From Earliella scabrosa (taxonomy: Eukaryota > Basidiomycota > Agaricomycetes > Polyporales > Polyporaceae), in the NCBI GenBank assembly GCA_022605405.1, contig JABYQQ010000020.1:434001-498000 (forward strand): a stretch of 64,000 bases of DNA, given 5' to 3'. The notes below the pieces were generated by a model, which was not told where the DNA came from, made no database searches, and was given only the letters and a program-made list of their open reading frames with translations. Both the position numbers and the translations under genes were made by a program. This document shows, piece by piece, positions 54,971 to 64,000 of the stretch; positions within the stretch are counted from its first letter, which is position 1, and the number at the start of each line of letters is the position of its first letter.

Positions 54971-56959
54971 TCATCGAAGACCTGTCCACCCACTCATCAA
55001 CGGGGACAGGCCCGCGCTCTGCGCCATGGCCTCCAGCACGTGTCCCAAGTCCGTCTGGAGCGTGCCTTCGTCAGGCATGCCTTGCGGCCGCCCCGCGCCC
55101 GCGCCACGCAGACGCTGCGCGACGTTGGCAGTCTGCGAGATCACCTTCCCCACCGACTCCCACAGGATCTGAGACCCAAATCATCAGCATCCATCAGCAT
55201 CTGAACGAGAAGTGCACGCCGGACTGTCGGGTCCGAGCGTGCTGTGACCGGAGAGACGTCGTCGACAGGGTGGGAATTAGGAGAGGGAGAGTGTCAACGC
55301 GACTCACCGCCATGAACGGATTGACACAGGCGAGGACGCGCACGTCTCTGACGTACCGCACGTTGCGCACCGCCGCGTGAGCAGCGTCGTAGATCCGGCT
55401 GTTCGCAGAAGCGGAGTTCTGTGCGAACGGCGTGTGGAGCTGGATGGTCGCGCACTGCACGAGCGTATTGGTCAGCATGGCGCCGCGCACGGCGTCGGCG
55501 CGGGTCTGGTCGACATTCTCGACGCGCGGGAGCGCACGCTTGAACTGCTCGATGCGGTTGTCCAGAGACAGGAAGGTCGCTTGGGAGGCTAATTCGACTC
55601 AGCTAAGATCAGGGCTCACGCATCGAAGACGCGAGACGCATGGCACTCACAGGGGTTGTAGCGCGACGCGAGACGTGTCGCTCCTTCGTACATGATCGCA
55701 GCCTTGGCTTGCAAAGCGAGCATGCTCTGGCTGGCCATGTTGGCGTCGTCAGTGCCCGCGACGAAGGATTTGACAGTGCGCGTAGAGCGGAAGTCGCTTG
55801 CAAACGGATGCTATCACATGGGCGGTCGGCATTAGCGTTTATTATTGATAAATTCAAAGACAGGACTCACAGTCTGGTAGCTTGTGAGGTCCTTGGGCCA
55901 CGGTGTATCAATTTGGGTACCGGTGGACTCGTCATCCGTGAAGGCGGGGGCTGAGCCGGAAGCAATTGACCAGCACCGGTCGAGGACGAAGACGGTCCAG
56001 AAACCGTTGATACGTTCACCCTCTTCTAGTAGGTCGGCAGGCGGCGGGAGACGATATGCTGTGGGCTCCGTAGCTGGGCGACTGCGGCGGCCGCTACGAA
56101 TGAGATGGAGCCTTGAAGCGATCGCAATCGAGACGGCCGCTGTCGTGTGGTAAGTGCCTTCGAGCTGACGGTTGCCCATGAAGAAGTAGTTGGCGAGGAG
56201 GACCTCCGCCTGCATCACGTAGATCGCGCTGCCCGGATCGCTATGGAGTGCGGTCGAGGTCGGGATCTGCTGAAGCGCACGGGTGAGATACCGCTGCTCG
56301 TTGGCTTGCACTTGCGGGTTGCTCGATAACTTCGCCCCAATGAGGTAGATGACGTTGAGCAGGACTTGCAAACTGTGACTGCCGCCCGAGGCTTGGGCAT
56401 CCAGGAAGCGGTCCATTTGCAAGAAAAACCCAAACTCTGTTGCGTTCTGGACAAAGTTCCGGACCCTAGTGCGATGATACCGGTGAAGCATCGATCAGTA
56501 TCATCAATCATGAAGGATAACAAGAAGCATACAAATCACGCTTGGGATTGCTGTCTTGCTGAGCATCACGCTGTCTCTGACGCCACGCTGCGTACGGGTC
56601 ATGCAAAGTCAACGGGGCGGAGCCCGCCGTGATCTGGTTGATCCTTGTTTGAAGCACCGTAACGCGTTCTTCAAGCTGCTGGTTGACAGTAGGGCCGGGG
56701 CCGTCCAAGTACTCGCAATCTTCGGCGACGCCAGATTGAACGCATTGGCCGCAAGCGGGGCGGACTCCGTCACAACGCTGTCGGGAGGTCGACAGTCGTT
56801 AGCTAGTCGTCGACGTTGACCTATCTCGAGAAATCTACAAACCATCTTGCGCCGCCTACGAGCAGGTCGTTCAGCATTACTACACGGTGGCAACGTCCGA
56901 TGAGAAGCCACTCACCTGCAACGGGAGCATGCTCTTCCGCGTTCCAAAGGAGGCTGCAT
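54971..56959 (-). CDS. Zn2Cys6 fungal transcription factor
   Basis: Starts MQPPLERGRACSRC at 56959 and ends MSGWTGLR at 54971. The Zn2Cys6 finger is split over three exons: 56959-56916, a 13-nt exon 56855-56843, and one from 56777. Joined, they read ACSRCRRRKMRCDGVRPACG followed by QC. A short coiled-coil-like linker follows (LEERVTVLQTRINQI). The middle region (VRNFVQNATEFGFFLQMDRF, LLNVIYLIGAKLSSNP, TYHTTAAVSIAIASRLHLIR, INGFWTVFVLDRCWSIASG) matches the fungal-specific TF domain. Later exons give LSLDNRIEQFKRALPRV and RDVRVLACVNPFM. These proteins bind CGG-type DNA sites in the nucleus; the regulated pathway is not indicated by the neighbours. All exons are open. Exact boundaries in the C-terminal half were not fully resolved. 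Confidence 0.87.
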
Positions 56960-59667
56960 AGCTGATTGATCAGATGATTGGTGTTTGTGTTCGACGTTGA
57001 GCTGAGGAGAAGAGAAGTTGGTTGACGACTCCGGTCAGAAGGTCGTGGGCTTTATAGAAGAAGGAGAAGTACGGCTGTGCGTAGTGCCTATCAGGGGGAA
57101 CACAATATGTGGTATCTCGACGAGCACCGATGAGGTTGATGTGCGCAAGCTTGTTGGCAAACTACGCCGCTAGCCACGAAGGTGGCTTAACCGCAGAGAC
57201 CGGGATGCGGCGATCTTGCCGTAGATGTGTAAGGTTGGCGACTCTTCTAGATGGTGGAAAACCGAGAAGGTGGGACCGAGTGGGACCTAGGAAGACTTGA
57301 GAGCATGCGAATGCGTTGGGAAGGCGTTGTTCCTCGCGGGCGTCACAATTTAGCCGTATGCGCGACTTATGGTGAGTCTGGCGCATCGTTCTGCCCGGTT
57401 GCATTCTGATGATGAGCGTTGGCACGTTGCGATTGAGATCCATGGCGGTGGATTGGAATAGACGCTCTGGACCGACGGCGACGGAATGCCCGCGGCGTCC
57501 ATGAAGAAAGACCGGACTCCCCCTAAAGCGCCTGCGTGCCTGGACAGAGGAGGCTTGATGACGACATGCTGCATTCTGCGACCCTGTGGAGTTAATTATG
57601 AGTACAAGGCAGCTGGGATGCGCCGGCTTGGGTTCGGTGAGACGGCTGGAGATGGACATCAGTCATTGGCCACATGTGACAGGCGTCGACAAGCCCGACT
57701 TTGCGCGATAACATCTCCGTCCACTACTACGGCTCGCTGCCTTCGTGATCACATCACATATGACAGAGTTCCTGCTTCATTCCAGGTGGAAACCGCAGAT
57801 AGGCATAGAGCTGAGAGAGCGCGGGAACGGATCAGGGCATGGCTGCACTTGAGTCGTTCGCGTGGCTCGTCACAGGTGCACGCAGCTACATATTCGTCAT
57901 GGTCGGACTGTGCAGAGCGCTCTATCAGGTCGAGACTCACTTGCGCGATATGGAACAAGGTAACCCGCTATAGTGGTATTGGCTGTCACAGCTGGCTGCG
58001 GCCACAAACAGCGATGGGATAAACCGATCACAGATCGAAAGCTCGCACACATCAGTGGCGATGAGGGCCAATGGCGTTCTGCTCGAGGGACCGTACCCAC
58101 GAGTCAAGATTGGGCGCTGCTCACGGGAGAAGATTCAACGATGGCGCAGTAGAACAGAGGCTGCCTGCTTGCCCACGCGACCATCAGCGGCTGACGATGC
58201 GGACAAAGTGCATAGGATATGTACCGAGGTCAAGGTCCATGCTTCCGCACGCTCAGCCTATTAGCTAGAACGGTGTGATGCATCCTTCAGAGCTTCCAGG
58301 CCGCAGTCGAGGGGATGCAACCCTTCTATTCAAAGGCATGCTTTCATCGACTACAATGATGGTACGGACGAAAAGGCCACGGTGTGGTTCTGCGGGCCTG
58401 GAGGCACTGTCTGCAATCCGGCTTGCGCAGCTGACACGATCGAAGAAGACAAGACATACCATCTTCGCGCAAGTCCCACGCAGCGTGTCAGAGTATGTTC
58501 CGCAAAAGCCGTGGTGTGAGTCAACCACCAGCCGCTCACGCCTGAGGTCATGGAGGAGGAAAAGAGGCCGGAAGCTGGTGCGGTGAAAGAGGACAGCAAG
58601 GCCACAGACGCCTGCCTCGTGGCGCATCTCCGGAGGACGCCCGACCGACCGCGATCCGATCTGTCATATCGGACCACGTTCCTGCTCAGGCCGTCATCTT
58701 GCCACCTGCTCTCGTCTCTTCGTCAGCATCTGGTCAGCATCCTGTGCGAGTACAAGGACAACTGACCAGGAGTTTCAAGCTGACATTGCCGACTGAGCAG
58801 CCTTCACACCTGGGCGAGAACAGCCCCAGCTACTAGTAATGTCGTGCTTGGTGCGGAGCTCCAAAGAATGCGCGTACTGATTCTCGAAACCAATGTGGCG
58901 CGTCTCGGTATGTTTTCAACACGTAACTCAGGTTTTCAACTTTGGCGGGTTAGAGATTCGTCATGCCTTGGCGTAACATTCCGTCCGAGCCAACTCTGAC
59001 TCGTTCAACACCGTGCTCTCATCATACCCGCCCCTGCCCTATGCAGCTGTTACCGAATCCATTGATAGTTGCATAGGGCAGCAATCCATGATCGAGATCT
59101 CCCCGGGTGGGCGTGTGCGATCTCCAGGCGTAGAGCCCCCGGTATGTAACAGAGCGGAATCATCGCGTTGCACGTGCTTCATCTGCGTACATCGAGCTGT
59201 GCGTAGTACAGGACTCCGCCTTGCTAACCGGGTGTGCGACATCCTCATAGCTTCCATCGCTACCTCGCAATAGACTCACCAACAGGCTGCTGCCGGAGTT
59301 TCCATATCCGGACCACCGAAACACGAGGGAGCCAGTCATACATGTAAGCCTACAAGATGCTGAGGGCGTAAGTATCTTGTCATCTCAGATGGCACTCTAC
59401 TGCCGAGGCGTCCATGAGTGAAGCAGCCTCTACTGAAATTTGCATTCAAACAGTGTCACTCTCAGGCGATACTTACTGGCCATGTTTCTCCAGAGCGGTC
59501 TGCGTTATGACTCGGCGTCATCCGTTGTGACGTGCTGCTGCCAGGCTCCTCACCAGCGGATCAAGTTCAGGGTTTTCCCGCCGGCTACTCAGAACCAGGC
59601 ACTAACTTTGGACCACCCTCGTGTCATCAACTTCTTACGCCTTCCCTCCACCGCCAGCATCCCCACC
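56960..59667. other. Gene-poor region, no supported gene
   Basis: Scattered frames up to 178 codons on both strands (for example 57486-58022 plus, 57162-57659 minus) have no motif and mutually overlap. No RNA gene is seen. Confidence 0.4.
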
Positions 59668-60305
59668 ATGGGACCGTCGAACGAGCGCCGACGCACGCAA
59701 GACAAGCCCCTGTATATCGACCAGTCGGACACGCCTCCCGCCCGTCAGCGACTCAACATGTAAGCTGTCACTTTAGAACCGGATTTACGTGCTACATCAA
59801 CCGTCCCATCTGTCCGTAGCACCTCGGAAAGCAAGTTAACCCCCCATACGTCCCGGTCGGCATAAACTGACGCCCATGAACACGCGGCCCGGCCAGAGCT
59901 GGCACTATCCAACTGGTCTCGCAGTCTCCGTGTCCGGAAGCATCCCTCAATTCGAAGGCGTGGCTGAAGCACGCTCCATGGGGGCCGAGGTATTTGCCAC
60001 TGGGACGTAATACATGTTCGCAAGCGCTTAAGGAATCCTCGCCGAAAGTGTACGATCACCACCACTCGGCGTCTCAGATGGATCAATGTAGGTGTGCTTA
60101 GGTGGGAGGCCTTTGCCCCCAGCACAACCCCGAGCTAACAGCATCCGTGTGTGGCCGCAGGTTGTTTCATGCTGTCCACTTACGCGGCCCTCGGCTCGTA
60201 CAGGTCGACTGTCGCGCCGCCCACTCGCGCTGCGTATACAATGTGGTCGCGATCGCAGCGGTGGATACTGTCCGGTTATTGGCTCAGTTGATCTATGGTA
60301 AGTAA
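59668..60305 (+). CDS. Tentative unrecognised gene (start and internal exon)
   Basis: An ATG in good context (CCACCATGGG) after a pyrimidine-rich leader opens MGPSNERRRTQDKPLYIDQS and runs to a GTAAGC donor at about 59761. Further on, a frame after a CAG acceptor near 60160 reads LFHAVHLRGPRLVQVDCRAA and CVYNVVAIAAVDTVRLLAQL, ending at a GTAAGT donor near 60299. These could be two exons of one gene, but I could not link them or find the rest. The family is not recognised, and this may be chance. Confidence 0.25.
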
Positions 60306-61948
60306 GTTATTCCCCGAGGTAATAGCAAGCTCTCAGCAATTCGCAATATCCGACCAGGCCGTGGCTCTGGGATGCTCGGCCGTACACTCGAGCTGTCCTG
60401 CTTCTGGTCTATCACCCCCCGAGGGTGCCTGGACGCACCAGTACATGGGTCCCGAATCAATGGCTGTCAGTACTGACCCCGAATGGTCCGAATATCCTTC
60501 TTGATCAATGGGGTTCACCTCTCTGGCACCGATCTAGATCTATCAGTGGTGACCACGCCAAGTCATACTTAACCTCATTCCGGGGTATAGATTGATAGCC
60601 ATATCATGTCGGTATGTTCCCGATACTTGTCGGCGGAATTCACTATTGACTGACCTAGAAACACACTCATGGTAGTTTAGGCAGGGTGCTGCGATACCGA
60701 TGATCCATCATAGGAACTTCAGAGCGTACCGCTCCGCTGCTCAACAGGCCGCAGCTCCGACAGTGTAAGGATCCCAGCCTTGTTCTACATTGGAGATGGT
60801 GCGGGTATTCACGACTACGCATGCATCAGGGTGGTCATACACGCACTACCCGATCATGTCATGCGCTCACCAGGTCGTTACATCCAGACGCCGCCTCTGT
60901 GGTGCTGGTTCGATGGTCCTCCTCAAACACTGCCGCAAACATGTCTCGTCACGGTCACAGGCTTCCACAGTCCTCGGCGCATCTTCTTCCCCACCACACC
61001 TCCGTTTCCTTTGGCACCGGCTCTCACATGTCTCGTCCCTTCACCCGGCGATGTTCAGCAACGCCGAGAGAACAAGGAACAAGTGACACAGACATGTCTA
61101 TCACCACGTTCTTCCCGCCCAAGAATATTCTCGGCCATGTCTATGTGGTCTGCCTTGCTACTAACGCATGTCAACGTGGACCGAGACGAGTCGGGGCCTG
61201 GCAGTTCGGGCGTGGCTACCTACCCCCATCCTGCGCTAATCTTGCAGCGCTGTCAGTGCCTTCGTGGGCTTCGGAAGCCGCGCCTATCTCCGCGTGAAGC
61301 CGTTTCCACGGCAGCTCCCGAGGGCCTGCAGCCAACCGCGCTACGGATGGGACGGACGAGAAGGACAGAATCCGGGTCGTATGCGCCTTTTTCTATTTCT
61401 GTCACTGGCGATGCGGGTGACACGGATCGGTGCTGAATCCTGATGTTAGTAACTACTATGCGCCCGATTTCAGAAAGTTGCGGCGACCACCGTCGCCCAG
61501 GATCCCCGATCTTCGTACACCCTCATTTACCACACAATAGACGTGCAAGACACACAGTCATGGTAATCATTGGTGCCAGTGAGGTTCTTGCAAATTCCGC
61601 CACCACTGGTCGCAACTGCGACTCGTCTGCAACCTAGACCATTGGCACAAGTCTCGTGGCTGCAATATCTCTTCGCCGCATAGCTCATGGTCTGTCGATA
61701 TGTTGAGTACCAACCAAACGCAACAGACAATCGCAAGCTCGCAGAGTCCGAGATACGAGTTCCCCTTGCGGATCCGGTCCATCATGCCTTGTATCCAATT
61801 GGGGTACGCGTAACGGTGGGGTGATTATGATTCCGCTACAGCTGTTAGAGATTGCTGTTCCCCTCTTCCCAAAGATCACTATCTAACTCAGAACTCTCGA
61901 AGGCCTTGTTTGTGCGGAGATCGTGTGTCCTTGTGCAGGCACAAAAAT
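60306..61948. other. Intergenic, no supported gene
   Basis: Two long overlapping plus frames at 60780-61436 and 60821-61297 use different registers and show no motif. I cannot choose either. Confidence 0.35.
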
Positions 61949-62033
61949 CTCTCTGTCGGGGAGTCGAACCCCGCTTTCGCGCGCACTCAACGCGAGTGAC
62001 AGGCGCGTGTACTAACCGATATACTAACAGAGA
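61949..62033 (-). tRNA. tRNA-Asp (GTC) with short intron
   Basis: The reverse strand folds as a cloverleaf. The acceptor stem TCTCTGT pairs with ACAGAGA (discriminator G). The D arm GTAT/GTAC surrounds ATCGGTTA. An anticodon stem CGCGC precedes loop CTGTCA with anticodon GTC. The T arm CGGGG-TTCGACT-CCCCG is perfect. The 85-nt length is about 12-13 nt over a normal tRNA, and the excess lies just 3' of the anticodon, the canonical intron position. Confidence 0.85.
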
Positions 62034-63258
62034 CGTGTGAAGAGAATTTATCATGTGCCAATAGACAGTTGGCTTAGTCGAGAACCAAGTCATTAGTAGC
62101 CAAAGCCTTGCCTCAGTGGACGAAGTTGAACGTGCTTACTCCTGGTATGCGCCATCGGCTCGCGCATCAGCACCGATCCAGTTCATGTGCTGTTCCAGAG
62201 CCCGTATGGCCCTTCTGCTGGCTGGAAGGACTTCCAGTCGCAAGTAGACCATTTGAAGTTCTGATTCTCCCCTCATCTACACGACATACAGATAAGTACA
62301 GGCGGTATAAAAGCTCCATTTCGGCTTCATGCCACATCCTATGCCGGACACATTTCGGCGGCGATGTGCGTCTACTAGCCACAGAGGTGAGTGCTCCCAG
62401 GCTGCATCATGTCTATGAGTGACAACGCGCAACCGAGCCTTGAGAATATGCTGAATCATGGTCGTAACACACCATCCTTACAGTCAGCTTGCAGCCCGAA
62501 AACAAGGCGGAGCAGCGATTGTTGTCTACGATCTCAATTCCGGCACTGAACCGGTAGCTCGACTCCATCCTTGGACGTCGTACGTTTTCGATTTTCGATT
62601 GTACGAGTTGCTGAATGTCTCAGACTCACAACACTCGATACATTGTACAGCACACGCGGTGTTGTTGTCCAGCATGTGAAGCCGAGGGGTGTTTGGATGA
62701 CCCAGTGGTGTCGTAAACTTGAGTATTTTCATGCGACCGCCGCCCTTATTCTCCGGATCACGAAACTTGGAGCAGAACGAGGGCTCACAGACAATGTCTG
62801 TGTCTCCGTCTCCATGCACGTCGTCTTCATCAAAAGGAACCAACGTGGAACATCGGAACTTTGCCAGGGACATGTCTCAAATCCAACGCTCGTCGTTCAT
62901 CCGCGTGCAACCTCATATATCCACGCCGTCCAACCTTGCACCGGGTCCTGATGACGTTGTCTGGAAACCCCGTGCAAGTAGTGGGTGCCTGACCAGTTAA
63001 GTCCAGAAAAGATGAGCGACAACACAGACTTCGGGTTGGTGGGAGACCCTGTCCATTCGACACCTCCTGCAGGGGAGCTCTCCCGAGCTCCGACGCTCTG
63101 GGCTGTGATGATATTCGAAGAGCAGGATAGCATGCGTTTGCATATCACTCCCAATGCCCATTAGCACAATATACAGTAAACTAGCGGTGAGACTGTCAGC
63201 GGGACTATAAGTAGAACATGAGAGCATGCCACGTACGATCAAGGGCCGGAGGACGCCT
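62034..63258. other. Intergenic, no supported gene
   Basis: Upstream flank of the tRNA and 3' flank of the ribosomal protein gene. Frames of 60-140 codons without motifs. Confidence 0.4.
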
Positions 63259-64000
63259 CTATGTCTCGGCCTCCACGACCTTTTCTCGGCCCTCCCTGAT
63301 GCGGGCCTTGACATCCGCAACTGCCTGCTCCCTCTCCGCGCGGCGCTCGGCGATGATGCGTAATATGTTTCCTCGGGACGCGGTCGTGCCCGTCCGCCAC
63401 TTCCAGCCCTTCCCATTCAGCGACCGCGTCATACGCAGGAAGTACGACTGCATGTCGGTCTCCCGTTTGCCCACCAACAGCCGCTCCGCCCGCCATTTCC
63501 TCCGATCGGCCCGCTCCTTCGTCGACATGTCCTCCTCGGCGAGCGGGTAGTAAAACGGCTCGACGAGACCGACCACCGCGCGCTTGTACGTCCTGTCCGT
63601 AATGGTCGTCACGGGTCTGCCAAAGCGTTTGCGGAGGGGCGACTGGTAGTTGTCGGTGCGGATGTACGTCGTCTGGACGCCGTACACGGCGAGTAGGTAG
63701 GAGCGTATGTCGGACTTGGTCACCGACTGGGGGACGCGGAACGTGGCCTCATACGGGTTGTACGGCTGGCCTGCTGGCGTGTGATTGCGAACGAGCTTGA
63801 AGATAATGTTGGGAAGGAAGACCTTCTGGCCGACGACCACCGACTCCGTCTCCACCGTCTCCGTCTCCGGGTCCTTCGCCACCGTGACTTCGCGCACGCC
63901 GCGTACCCTGTTCCGCCGTGCGTTCAGCTTCTCCAGCCATTGCGCCTCCGTCAGTTGCGTGCCGTCTTTCTGTAGCAGCTCGCCCTTGGCCAGCGCGCGC
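63259..64000 (-). CDS. Mitochondrial ribosomal protein uL23m (5' truncated by window)
   Basis: An open frame enters from the right edge (ALAKGELLQKDGTQLTEAQW) and ends VKARIREGREKVVEAET at 63259. The uL23 fold is visible as VFLPNIIFKLVRNHTPAGQP, YNPYEATFRVPQSVTKSDIR, SYLLAVYGVQTTYIRTDNY and RTYKRAVVGLVEP. A basic C-terminal extension of about 90 residues follows, as in fungal mitochondrial L23 (yeast MRP20). It is a component of the large mitoribosomal subunit near the exit tunnel. No intron is seen in the visible part. The start codon lies beyond the window. Confidence 0.85.
   Translation of the reverse strand, partial: RALAKGELLQKDGTQLTEAQWLEKLNARRNRVRGVREVTVAKDPETETVETESVVVGQKVFLPNIIFKLVRNHTPAGQPYNPYEATFRVPQSVTKSDIRSYLLAVYGVQTTYIRTDNYQSPLRKRFGRPVTTITDRTYKRAVVGLVEPFYYPLAEEDMSTKERADRRKWRAERLLVGKRETDMQSYFLRMTRSLNGKGWKWRTGTTASRGNILRIIAERRAEREQAVADVKARIREGREKVVEAET

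Noticed and set aside
1..64000. CRISPR array, bacterial operons or phage
   Set aside because: Dense spliceosomal introns and fungal families show this is eukaryotic nuclear DNA; no spaced repeats were seen.

Overview
The window reads as nuclear DNA of a filamentous basidiomycete, most likely an Agaricomycete (polypore-like). Genes are broken by many short GT-AG introns of about 37-90 nt, often with a CTNAC-type branch site. The gene families are typical of that group: HET-domain, paralogous BTB-domain, F-box, velvet and Zn2Cys6 genes, and a Ty3-type LTR retrotransposon. Gene models below were assembled by eye by joining exons in phase across canonical splice sites. Family names come from recognised motifs, not from a database search.

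Layout: 1.2-4.0 kb, a HET-domain gene (minus) with a C2-like N-terminus. 4-13 kb, gene-poor DNA with a foldback element (7.04-7.48 kb) and decayed coding fragments. 13.3-14.9 kb, a velvet-family regulator (minus), with a broken flavin monooxygenase fragment directly upstream. 16.16-16.27 kb, a hairpin repeat. 17.9-22.0 kb, two related BTB-like genes (minus). 23.4-25.8 kb, methylenetetrahydrofolate reductase (minus). 26.8-29.2 kb, a PUS1-like tRNA pseudouridine synthase (plus) with a 3-nt exon. 29.3-31.2 kb, an F-box gene (minus). 32.8-33.2 kb, a thioredoxin-like gene (plus). 33.4-34.7 kb, a Sos7-like kinetochore coiled-coil protein (minus). 35.9-36.2 kb, a broken F-box fragment. 36.7-37.7 kb, a short-chain dehydrogenase (minus) and a decayed copy of its 5' end.

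The centre (38.5-50.2 kb) is an ELMO/CED-12 gene on the minus strand carrying an 8,639-bp Ty3-type retrotransposon in the opposite orientation. The element has two 786-bp LTRs that look identical, a 4-bp target duplication, an intact gag-protease ORF, an intact RT-RNase H-integrase ORF, and a textbook -1 frameshift signal between them. It sits inside a 54-nt ELMO intron just after the 5' splice site, and the LTR end rebuilds the splice-donor hexamer.

To the right are a proline/serine-rich protein with an RVxF-like motif (51.4-54.0 kb), a Zn2Cys6 transcription factor (minus, 55.0-57.0 kb), a sparse stretch with one tentative gene start (59.7 kb), a tRNA-Asp(GTC) gene with an intron (62.0 kb), and the 3' part of a mitochondrial uL23 ribosomal protein gene running off the right edge.

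No gene cluster for a single pathway is evident. Housekeeping genes (MTHFR, PUS1, uL23m, Sos7, ELMO) are interspersed with fast-evolving families (HET, BTB, F-box, TF) and mobile DNA. The most notable items are the intron-embedded retrotransposon, its frameshift cassette, and the PUS1 micro-exon.
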